From Gammaproteobacteria bacterium (GTDB lineage: Bacteria > Pseudomonadota > Gammaproteobacteria > Steroidobacterales > Steroidobacteraceae), in NCBI GenBank assembly GCA_030830595.1, contig JAURMS010000174.1, positions 1 through 5,077 of the forward strand: a stretch of DNA of 5,077 nucleotides, given 5' to 3'. The position numbers were made by a program, and so were the translations under genes. Shown here one piece after another: positions 1-5,077 of the stretch. Position 1 is the first letter of the stretch; each line of letters opens with the position of its first letter. The notes under the pieces were generated by a model, which saw only the letters and a list, made by a program, of their open reading frames with translations, had not been told where the DNA came from and did not search any database.

Positions 1-555
1 CTGCGCATCGGCTACCGCTTCCTGGAGCCGGGCGAGATCTCAATCCATGACGATCGCTGGCTGACCTACCCCTGGGGTGTCAACGGTGGTGAGCCCGGCA
101 AGCGCAGCACCAAGACGCTGGTCCGTGCAGACGGCAGCGAGGAGTTGATGCCCTCGAAGATCGATCACGTCAAGGTTTCCGCAGGCGACCTGCTGATCGC
201 CGACACCTGGGGCGGCGGTGGTTGCGGCGACCCCCTCGAGCGCGACCCTGCCCAGGTCCTGTTCGATGTCGAGGCCGGACTGGTCAGTGTCGAGGGCGCA
301 GTGCGCTATGGCGTGGTCATCGCCAATGGCACGGTCGATGCCGGCGCGACGCAGGCACTGCGGAAGAAAATGGCCGCCAAGCGCGGCAAGGTCCCGCTGT
401 TCGATCGCGGTTTCACCGATATGGAAGAGCTGAAGGCGCGCTGCAAGGCAGAGACTGGCCTGGACGCACCCGCAGCCCCGCAGTTCACCACCTGGGCGAA
501 AGCCCGGGCAGGCAAGGCAGAAAAGGCTCCACGCAAGTCACGCAAGGTGGCTTGA
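1..555 (+). CDS. Hydantoinase B / oxoprolinase-family subunit, C-terminal part (5' end outside window)
   Basis: The frame is open from base 1 and ends at TGA 553-555, giving 184 residues. Family members are usually somewhat over 500 residues, so about the last third is present. Visible family features are a PWG-x-NGG-x-PG segment (near residues 27-36), PSKID about residues 50-54, then a glycine-rich GGGGCGDPLERDP block followed by a DVEAGLVS helix and YGVVI. The end has an FDRGF...ELKARCKAETGL segment and a basic tail. The family comprises the B subunits of ATP-dependent N-methylhydantoinase, acetophenone carboxylase, caprolactamase and 5-oxoprolinase-like enzymes, which work in the cytoplasm with an A subunit (HyuA) that should lie just upstream. 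The N-carbamoyl amidase starting one base later favours a hydantoinase or cyclic-ureide role, but the family is functionally broad. The family call is firm; the substrate is inferred. Confidence 0.9.
   Translation: MRIGYRFLEPGEISIHDDRWLTYPWGVNGGEPGKRSTKTLVRADGSEELMPSKIDHVKVSAGDLLIADTWGGGGCGDPLERDPAQVLFDVEAGLVSVEGAVRYGVVIANGTVDAGATQALRKKMAAKRGKVPLFDRGFTDMEELKARCKAETGLDAPAAPQFTTWAKARAGKAEKAPRKSRKVA
544..550 (+). promoter_or_regulatory. Shine-Dalgarno site AAGGTGG for the amidase
   Basis: AAGGTGG differs from AAGGAGG at one base and ends 6 nucleotides before the TTG at 557-559. It lies inside the last codons of the hydantoinase B gene. It fixes the TTG as the start of the next gene, where no ATG or GTG start is found nearby, and implies translational coupling of the two genes. 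Confidence 0.7.
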
Positions 556-556
556 G

Positions 557-1195
557 TTGGCCGAATCCACCCGGGCAGGCGCCGATACCTACCAGAGTGT
601 CGGCTACGGCGCCTGCGAGATCGGCTTCGGTGAGCGGCCTGCGGTCCTGGTGGTGGACCTGCAGGTCGCCTTTACCGACCCAAAATACCCGCTGGGAGGA
701 CTGCCCAGGATCCACCGGGCTACCGAGCACACCGCGCAACTGCTCGAGGTTGCGAGGCCAGCAGGGATCCCGGTGGCCGCCTGCTACACGGCCTACTGTG
801 GACCGACCGACATGCCTCTCTGGAAGGTCCAGGCTGTTCGGGACGAGTTTTTCTATGGGCACCCGTGCACGGCGATGGACCCGAGGGTGGATCACCCTGA
901 CAACTTCACCTACTGCAAGAATGCGCCTTCCATGTTTTTCCAGACGCCGCTCATCACCTGGCTGGTCAGGAACCGGGTGGATACGCTGCTGGTCACGGGC
1001 TGCACGACCAGCGGTTGCGTGAGGGCGACGGTCGTGGACGGCTTTTCCTTCGGGTTTCGGGTGCAGGTCCTTGAGGACTGCTGCGGAGATGCCGAGGAAG
1101 GGCCCCACCGCGACGCGCTACGGGATGTCGGCCGCCGCTACGCCGATGTGATCGACCTCGAGCGCGCCGTCGCCTGGATCCGCTCGCGGGCCTAG
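557..1195 (+). CDS. Isochorismatase-family N-carbamoyl amidohydrolase (N-carbamoylsarcosine amidase-like)
   Basis: A 212-residue cysteine hydrolase of normal length for this family. The catalytic triad is visible: Asp34 in LVVDLQ, Lys121 in YCKNAPSMFF, and Cys154 in TGCTTSGCVRAT, which also carries the family's cis-peptide region. The N-terminal YQSVGYGACEIGFGERPAVLVVDLQ is the usual opening of N-carbamoylsarcosine amidase and maleamate amidase (NicF) relatives. The expected reaction is hydrolysis of an N-carbamoyl or simple amide group in the cytoplasm, giving ammonia and CO2/carbamate plus an amine or acid. The start is TTG, with a good Shine-Dalgarno site 6 bases upstream, one base after the hydantoinase B stop, so the two are co-transcribed. 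That context favours an N-carbamoyl amino acid as substrate; a NicF-like maleamate activity or a RutB-like ureidoacrylate activity are alternatives. Its TAG stop shares CTAG with the convergent gene. Confidence 0.9.
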   Translation: MAESTRAGADTYQSVGYGACEIGFGERPAVLVVDLQVAFTDPKYPLGGLPRIHRATEHTAQLLEVARPAGIPVAACYTAYCGPTDMPLWKVQAVRDEFFYGHPCTAMDPRVDHPDNFTYCKNAPSMFFQTPLITWLVRNRVDTLLVTGCTTSGCVRATVVDGFSFGFRVQVLEDCCGDAEEGPHRDALRDVGRRYADVIDLERAVAWIRSRA

Positions 1196-1204
1196 TGGGC
1201 CTGC
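1186..1204. other. Hairpin spanning the two convergent stop codons
   Basis: GCGGGCC (1186-1192) pairs with GGCCTGC (1198-1204) around a five-base loop TAGTG. On the plus-strand RNA this is a 7-bp stem with one G-U pair; on the minus-strand RNA the same position is an A-C mismatch. The shared CTAG of the two stops lies at the stem-loop edge. No T-tract follows on either strand, so it does not qualify as an ordinary intrinsic terminator. It might slow or separate converging transcription, or be chance in GC-rich DNA. Confidence 0.3.
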
Positions 1205-1995
1205 AGCCAGTCGAAAAGACGATTACAGAAGCGGATCTTCTGCTCCTTGCCCGCCACCACGTGGGCCAGGTCGTCCCAGGTTTCTCCCACCGCACCGGGG
1301 ATCCCCTGCTCGATGGGCAGCGTGGTCCTGGGGCTGGTCACCACATCGAGTGCGGCATGGATGATAAGGCTGGGGCAGCGTATCTGCGCCAGCCGGTCCC
1401 GGGAGTGGAATCCCACGCAGGCGTCGATCAGCCTCGAGTGGGCTACAAAGCGACCTTCCAGCTCTTTCCAGCCCCCCTGCGGTCCGAGTAGCCTGTGCTT
1501 GTATGCGTTGTAGTACTCAGGGGTGAATGACAGCAGGGTGACTGCCTGCTGAAACGCAGCGAAGCCGTTGTCACGGTGGATCCAGCGGAACATTTCCAGC
1601 TGATCGCGCAGGAAATCGTCGACCTCGCACCAGGCCCCGGTATTGAGCATGCTGCGAGCCAGGTCGGGCCGGCGGATGGCGATCTCGTGGCAGATACAGG
1701 CACCCATGCCGACCAGGCCCACCAGGTGCACCGGACCGGTACCGAGGTGCTCCAGCAGCGCGATCGCGTCTGCCGCATGCAGGGCCATGGTGGAGGGCAC
1801 TGACAGGTCGTCGCCAGAATCCCGTATTCCCCGGTAATCGAACAGGATGACCTGATAGCGCTCGGTCAGGCCGCGCGGCAGGTGATGGTGATTATCGTGG
1901 CAGAAAGTGCCCCAACCGCCCATAACCAGTACCGGGTCACCCGCGCCGAGGACCTCGTAATACATCTCGTGATCGTTGAGTTGTGCTGTTGGCAT
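1192..1995 (-). CDS. RutD-like alpha/beta hydrolase lacking the serine nucleophile
   Basis: From the ATG at 1995 the protein has 267 residues, the usual length of single-domain alpha/beta hydrolases. An in-frame TTG at 2013 would add six residues, but neither start has a clear Shine-Dalgarno site, and the ATG begins closer to the conserved fold. Visible are the oxyanion region VMGGWG (24-29), FDYRG (52-56), the elbow GLVGMGA (93-99), Asp217 in HAALDVVTSP, and His245 in DDLAHVV. The elbow has no serine: Gly96 occupies the nucleophile position, with one extra residue before it. RutD of the Rut uracil pathway also replaces this serine (GHALG, from memory), and the NTGAW...FRW and IRCPSLII segments resemble RutD too. 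RutD is described as an aminoacrylate or carbamate hydrolase. The gene follows the aldehyde dehydrogenase by 33 bases and is probably in its operon. Its function is inferred; a non-enzymatic role is possible. Confidence 0.8.
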   Translation of the reverse strand: MPTAQLNDHEMYYEVLGAGDPVLVMGGWGTFCHDNHHHLPRGLTERYQVILFDYRGIRDSGDDLSVPSTMALHAADAIALLEHLGTGPVHLVGLVGMGACICHEIAIRRPDLARSMLNTGAWCEVDDFLRDQLEMFRWIHRDNGFAAFQQAVTLLSFTPEYYNAYKHRLLGPQGGWKELEGRFVAHSRLIDACVGFHSRDRLAQIRCPSLIIHAALDVVTSPRTTLPIEQGIPGAVGETWDDLAHVVAGKEQKIRFCNRLFDWLQAH

Positions 1996-2028
1996 AGCGC
2001 GCGATGATGGCAATGCCGGGCGGGGCGG

Positions 2029-3525
2029 TCAATGCCTGCCAAGTGGCCGCAGCGGCGGAGGATCCAGGGGCACCGTAGTGGTCTTGAGTTCGGTGAAGAA
2101 TTCTGCGCTGGACTGTGGGCCGTCACGCCCGATACCGGAATCCTTGTAACCGCCGAAGGGAGCGCGCAATTCGCGCATCATCGGCGTGTTGATCCAGATG
2201 GTGCCTGCCCGGACCGAGCGGGACACCTGCATGGCGGCATCCAGGCTCGCACTCCACAGGTAACAGACGAGGCCGAAGCGCGAATCGTTGGCCAGCGCAA
2301 TCGCCTCCTGCAGGCTGTCGTAGACCTGCAAAATGGCCACCGGACCAAAGATCTCCTCCTGGCAGGCACGCAGGGAGTTCGAGGGCGCGAGCAGGGCGGT
2401 GGGCTGCATGTAAAAGCCCGCACCGGCTGACCAGTCCCGGGCCCCTCCCGCCAGGAGTTCGCAACCCTCCTGCCTGGCCAGGTCGACATAGCCGAGCACC
2501 CGCTCAAGGTGGGACTGGAAACACAACGGGCCGACCTCGGTGTCCGGACTCATGGGATCGCCGACGCGGATCCGACGCGTCCGTTCGGCGAATCGACTGA
2601 TGAAATCCTCTGCGATCCGCCGCTGGACAAGGATTCGGGATCCGGCGAGGCACTGCTGGCCGTTGTTGGAAAAAATACCCAGCAGTGCACCGTCCAGGGC
2701 CCGCTCAAGATCCGCGTCCTCGTGGATGATGTTAGCCGACTTGCCGCCGAGTTCGAGAAGCGAGGGTTTGAGCCGGGCGGCCGCGCTCGCCATGACGCGA
2801 CGACCGGTGTCGGTGCCGCCGGTGAAGGCAACCATGTCGATACCGGGCTCGGATACCAGGGCCTCGCCCGTTATGCTGCCGCGCCCGTTGACCAGGTTGA
2901 CCACTCCGGGGGGCAACCCGCATTCGTGCATCAATTCAACCATCCGGGCGACGGCCAGCGGGGTGTACTCCGACGGCTTCAGCACGCAGGTATTACCGAA
3001 CGCAATACAGCTGGCAACGCGCATGGAAGAGAGCGCGAGCGGCGCATTCCAGGGTGAGATGAGGGCCGCGACCCCACGTGGCTCCCGTGTCACCCAGGTC
3101 AGGAAGCCGGCTGACTGGGTATAGGACTCGCCGCGCAGGGTGCTCGCGACCTCGGCGAAAAACTCGCAATTGCGGGTCATGCGCAGGACCTGGCCCTGCA
3201 CGTGGTGGTGCGGGATCCCGGCGTTCAGCACCTCAAGGTCAGCCAGTTCGCCGGCGTGGGCCCGCAGGCGGTCACGGATGCGATACAGGATGTCTTTACG
3301 GTCGTTGATGTCCATCCGCGGCCAGGGCCCCGCATCGAAGGCCTGGCGTGCGTTGATCACCGCCCGGTGCACCTCCGCTGGATCCGCTTCCTGGAGGAGC
3401 GCCACCGGCTGGGCAGTGGCCGGATTGAGTACCTCGAGGCAGTGTCCTCGCGTCTCGCCTACCCAGGCGCCCCCTATGAAGCTCTCGACCTTGTCCGGGG
3501 GCGCCGCAGTGGAAGGAGTTGTCAT
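2029..3525 (-). CDS. NAD(P)-dependent aldehyde (semialdehyde) dehydrogenase
   Basis: A full-length 498-residue aldehyde dehydrogenase that should oxidise an aldehyde to its acid with NAD(P)+ in the cytoplasm. Catalytic and cofactor residues are intact: Asn160 in SPWNAP, Lys183 in LKPSE, the FTGGTDTG loop (234-241), general base Glu258 in LELGGKS, nucleophile Cys292 in GQQCLAGSR, and Glu391 in EEIFGPV. The C-terminal RELRAPFGGYKDSGIGRDG (451-469) followed by FFTELKTT resembles the branch with HpaE and 2-aminomuconate-semialdehyde dehydrogenase, in which an arginine in this segment binds a substrate carboxylate. A carboxylated semialdehyde is therefore the likely substrate, though this is inference. 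The start is ATG 3525, with no Shine-Dalgarno site, directly below a strong promoter, so the mRNA is probably leaderless. It leads an operon with the RutD-like gene and is divergent from the UbiD gene. Confidence 0.93.
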   Translation of the reverse strand: MTTPSTAAPPDKVESFIGGAWVGETRGHCLEVLNPATAQPVALLQEADPAEVHRAVINARQAFDAGPWPRMDINDRKDILYRIRDRLRAHAGELADLEVLNAGIPHHHVQGQVLRMTRNCEFFAEVASTLRGESYTQSAGFLTWVTREPRGVAALISPWNAPLALSSMRVASCIAFGNTCVLKPSEYTPLAVARMVELMHECGLPPGVVNLVNGRGSITGEALVSEPGIDMVAFTGGTDTGRRVMASAAARLKPSLLELGGKSANIIHEDADLERALDGALLGIFSNNGQQCLAGSRILVQRRIAEDFISRFAERTRRIRVGDPMSPDTEVGPLCFQSHLERVLGYVDLARQEGCELLAGGARDWSAGAGFYMQPTALLAPSNSLRACQEEIFGPVAILQVYDSLQEAIALANDSRFGLVCYLWSASLDAAMQVSRSVRAGTIWINTPMMRELRAPFGGYKDSGIGRDGPQSSAEFFTELKTTTVPLDPPPLRPLGRH

Positions 3526-3531
3526 GGCGGG

Positions 3532-3559
3532 ATTGTAGGATCGGTACTCATCATGTCAA
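3532..3559 (-). promoter_or_regulatory. Near-consensus sigma70 promoter for the aldehyde dehydrogenase operon
   Basis: Read on the minus strand, TTGACA (3559-3554) is a perfect -35 box and TACAAT (3537-3532) matches the -10 box at five of six bases, with a 16-bp spacer. Only six bases (CCCGCC) separate the -10 box from the ATG at 3525-3523, so a start seven bases below the -10 box falls on the A of the ATG. No Shine-Dalgarno site fits in that gap. This predicts a leaderless transcript. Confidence 0.7.
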
Positions 3560-3564
3560 CATGA
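3551..3564. promoter_or_regulatory. Candidate operator: inverted repeat TCATGT-CA-ACATGA
   Basis: Two perfect 6-bp arms flank a 2-bp centre. A second overlapping inverted repeat, TGTCA-ACA-TGACA, runs 3554-3566. The site covers the -35 box of the aldehyde dehydrogenase promoter and lies 20 bases upstream of the UbiD start. A dimeric repressor bound here would block the leftward promoter. The regulator is not in the window, and the family cannot be named from this one site. Confidence 0.45.
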
Positions 3565-3571
3565 CAAGGCA

Positions 3572-3578
3572 GGGGGAG
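3572..3578 (+). promoter_or_regulatory. Shine-Dalgarno site GGGGGAG deciding the UbiD start
   Basis: GGGGGAG ends six bases before TTG 3585-3587. The in-frame ATG at 3561 has no Shine-Dalgarno site and lies inside the inverted repeat, and the TTG at 3519 is also unsupported. The TTG at 3585 also gives the usual family N-terminus, MQSLAEYL. I could not find a convincing promoter for this gene in the gap. Confidence 0.65.
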
Positions 3579-3584
3579 AATACG

Positions 3585-5000
3585 TTGCAATCCTTGGCCG
3601 AGTATCTCAGGTCGTCCGCAGCCGTTGTACAGACGGTGGAACAACCCATGTCCTGTCGGCACGAGATGACGGCCCTCCAGCACGCCCTGGACCGGCGGCG
3701 CGAATACCCGATCCTCCTGTTTCGGCGTCCAGTCCTGCATTCCAGGAAGGACAGCGACCTGCCGGTGGTCAACAACCTCACGGCGAGCAGGGAGTTGGTC
3801 GCTGCCGCGCTCGGGATCGCGGATCACCGTGACAGTGCCGCCTGGTTTGCCAACCGGACCGCAGCGGGCATCGACCCGGTGATCGTCGAGCCAGCGGATG
3901 CGCCGGTTCAACAGCGGATTTTCGATGGCGACGAGGTTGATCTCGGCCTCCTCCCGGCGTTGATGCAGCACGAGCTGGAGCCCGGTCCCTACCTGACCGC
4001 TGCCCATGCCACGACTTTTGATCCGGACAGCGGCACCGACAATACCGCCATCCAGCGTTGCTGGATCCGTGGACCGCGAACAATGACCTGGTTGCCGTAT
4101 CCCTCCTCGCACAACGCGATCAACCTGAGGAAATTCTGGTCTCGTGGCGAGCCCTGCCCGGTCGCTTTCTGGATCGGCCACCATCCGGCAGTGCTGATGG
4201 GCACGCAGGCCAAGCTGGCCTACCCGCAAAGCCATTGGCGTGCCGCAGGGGGCGTGATGGGCGAACCGCTGCGGCTGGTTCCGAGCATGACGCATGGTAA
4301 GCGGGTGATGGTGCCAGCGGATGCGGAAATCGTCATCGAAGGGCTCGCCCACCCGGGCCAACTGTCGGCAGACGGGCCTTTCGGGGAGTACACCGGCTAT
4401 CTTGGCCCCCAGGTGCCGGCCCCCATCGTCGAGGTGACTTGCATGACTCGCCGTGAGGAGGCCATCTATCATGACTATGGCTCCGGACTGACGGACATGC
4501 TGGTGCCCGACAACATGGCCATGGAGGGCAAGCTCTACGGCATGATCCGTGCTGTCGCACCCTCCTTGCGTAACGTGCACGTACCCGCATCCGGTCGCCG
4601 GTTTCATGCCTGGATACAGCTAAGGGACCCTGCGCCCGGAGAGGCGCGTGATGCGTTGGCCGCCGCGCTGGCCTATCGTCGAGTGAAAACCGCCATCGTG
4701 GTCGACGAGGACATCGACCTGTTCGACGCGGAAGAACTGATGTGGGCCCTCGCCACCCGGGTACAGTGGGATCGCGACCTGATGCAGTTGCAGGGACTGA
4801 CTACCTCGACCCTGGATCCCTCGCTGGATGCGGGGGCACAGACCGGCGCCAAGCTCGGGGTAGACGCCAGCCTGCCCGTACGCCCGGGTCCCGGCAAGCC
4901 GAGACCCGTCGCCCCGCGAGCCACGGTGCCCGCATCGGCAGAGAAGCGCGCCCTGGAGGTGCTGGCAAGCATGGATCCTGCCGGATGGCCTGGCGCGTGA
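3585..5000 (+). CDS. UbiD-family prenylated-FMN-dependent decarboxylase
   Basis: A 471-residue protein from the TTG at 3585; an ATG at 3561 would add eight residues. UbiD enzymes reversibly decarboxylate aromatic or alpha,beta-unsaturated acids in the cytoplasm using prenylated FMN made by UbiX, which is not in this window. Matches to the family are Asn153 and Arg158 in NTAIQR (cofactor and substrate binding), His176 in SSHNAI, Glu252 in VIEG, DGPFGEYTGYLG with Asp263 and Glu268, the C-terminal VVDEDIDLFD, TRVQWDRDL, and TGAKLGVDAS. In fungal Fdc1 the active-site set is Glu-Arg-Glu; here the first acid is Asp263. The length and N-terminal QSLAEYL are normal for the family, and the overall fold looks complete. 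It is divergent from the aldehyde dehydrogenase over 59 bases, so the two are probably regulated together. The substrate is unknown; a hydroxyaromatic or heteroaromatic carboxylate is plausible. Confidence 0.9.
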   Translation: MQSLAEYLRSSAAVVQTVEQPMSCRHEMTALQHALDRRREYPILLFRRPVLHSRKDSDLPVVNNLTASRELVAAALGIADHRDSAAWFANRTAAGIDPVIVEPADAPVQQRIFDGDEVDLGLLPALMQHELEPGPYLTAAHATTFDPDSGTDNTAIQRCWIRGPRTMTWLPYPSSHNAINLRKFWSRGEPCPVAFWIGHHPAVLMGTQAKLAYPQSHWRAAGGVMGEPLRLVPSMTHGKRVMVPADAEIVIEGLAHPGQLSADGPFGEYTGYLGPQVPAPIVEVTCMTRREEAIYHDYGSGLTDMLVPDNMAMEGKLYGMIRAVAPSLRNVHVPASGRRFHAWIQLRDPAPGEARDALAAALAYRRVKTAIVVDEDIDLFDAEELMWALATRVQWDRDLMQLQGLTTSTLDPSLDAGAQTGAKLGVDASLPVRPGPGKPRPVAPRATVPASAEKRALEVLASMDPAGWPGA

Positions 5001-5077
5001 AGGCGTCTGGCGCCACATCCGGATCCGGGCCGGAACGCATCGCGCCTACCGCTCGGGGAAGGCCCGGGGAAAAGCAA
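5001..5077. other. Downstream tail without an assignable gene
   Basis: These 77 bases follow the UbiD stop. A frame from ATG 4985 or GTG 4997 (overlapping the stop as GTGA) stays open to the window end, reading MAWRVKASGATSG and onward. It has no clear Shine-Dalgarno site and no recognisable domain, so it may or may not be the start of a coupled downstream gene. TGGCGC (4991-4996) can pair with GCGCCA (5010-5015) across a 13-base loop, but no T-run follows, so no terminator is called. CCGGATCCGG at 5019-5028 is a perfect 10-bp palindrome. Confidence 0.3.

Noticed and set aside
222..1022. A 266-codon plus-strand frame overlapping both hyu-type genes.
   Set aside because: Arg/Pro/Ser-rich low-complexity translation that crosses two well-supported genes out of frame.
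485..1108. A 207-codon minus-strand frame opposite the hydantoinase B end and the amidase.
   Set aside because: It is rich in Arg, Pro, His and Gly with no domain, and it lies opposite two clearly conserved genes. It is a GC-rich antisense shadow.
3513..3538. Plus-strand mini-ORF MAGL-stop with an AAGGAG site five bases upstream of its ATG (3524-3526), ahead of the UbiD gene.
   Set aside because: The AAGGAG is simply the reverse complement of aldehyde dehydrogenase codons 3-5 (ACT CCT TCC region), and no plus-strand promoter is seen upstream. Probably coincidence.
3542..3581. Plus-strand promoter candidates for UbiD (for example ATGTCA with GAGAAT at 17-bp spacing).
   Set aside because: Only four of six matches in each box, and the predicted start would fall after the supported TTG start codon.
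3519..3584. Longer UbiD reading frame starting at TTG 3519 or ATG 3561.
   Set aside because: Neither has a Shine-Dalgarno site at proper spacing. The extra residues do not resemble a UbiD N-terminus, and the longest form would overlap the divergent dehydrogenase start.
3522..4607. A 361-codon minus-strand frame opposite the UbiD gene.
   Set aside because: It has no recognisable motif and is biased in composition, while the opposite strand carries a complete UbiD motif set.
4991..5015. Terminator hairpin after the UbiD gene (TGGCGC / GCGCCA).
   Set aside because: Six-bp stem, 13-base loop, no T-tract, and it overlaps the stop codon. Insufficient for an intrinsic terminator.

Overview
This 5,077-base window is high-GC DNA that is coding almost end to end, with Shine-Dalgarno sites and a good sigma70-type promoter. 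It looks chromosomal and probably comes from a Pseudomonadota (proteobacterial) heterotroph. That placement is an inference from composition and gene content, not a taxonomic result. No RNA genes, insertion sequences, CRISPR arrays or phage genes are visible.

Layout. Bases 1-555 (+) are the C-terminal third or so of a hydantoinase B / oxoprolinase-family subunit that begins outside the window. One base later comes a complete isochorismatase-fold amidohydrolase of the N-carbamoylsarcosine amidase type (557-1195, +, TTG start). Facing it, with the stop codons of the two genes sharing one CTAG, is a RutD-like alpha/beta hydrolase without a serine nucleophile (1192-1995, -). Just upstream of that, on the same strand, is an aldehyde dehydrogenase (2029-3525, -). 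Reading away from the dehydrogenase is a UbiD-family, prenylated-FMN-type decarboxylase (3585-5000, +, probable TTG start). The last 77 bases hold no assignable gene.

How the genes may work together. An ATP-dependent hydantoinase/lactamase followed by an N-carbamoyl amide hydrolase is the arrangement that opens a cyclic amide (for example N-methylhydantoin) and removes the carbamoyl group. That would release carbamate or CO2 plus ammonia. In the Rut uracil pathway an isochorismatase-fold amidase (RutB) is paired with RutD, a serine-less alpha/beta hydrolase. The convergent gene here resembles RutD and also lacks the serine, so the pair may repeat that logic on another N-carbamoyl compound. 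The aldehyde dehydrogenase belongs to the branch that oxidises carboxylated semialdehydes (HpaE / 2-aminomuconate-semialdehyde dehydrogenase-like), and UbiD enzymes decarboxylate unsaturated or aromatic acids. I infer a catabolic cluster for a nitrogen-containing ring compound, but the substrate cannot be fixed from sequence alone.

Regulation. The 59-base gap between the divergent dehydrogenase and decarboxylase genes holds a near-consensus promoter whose predicted start falls on the dehydrogenase ATG, so its mRNA is probably leaderless. A perfect inverted repeat overlaps the -35 box and is a candidate operator that could serve both directions. The hexamer GGATCC occurs 14 times in the window, about eight times my rough composition-based expectation.
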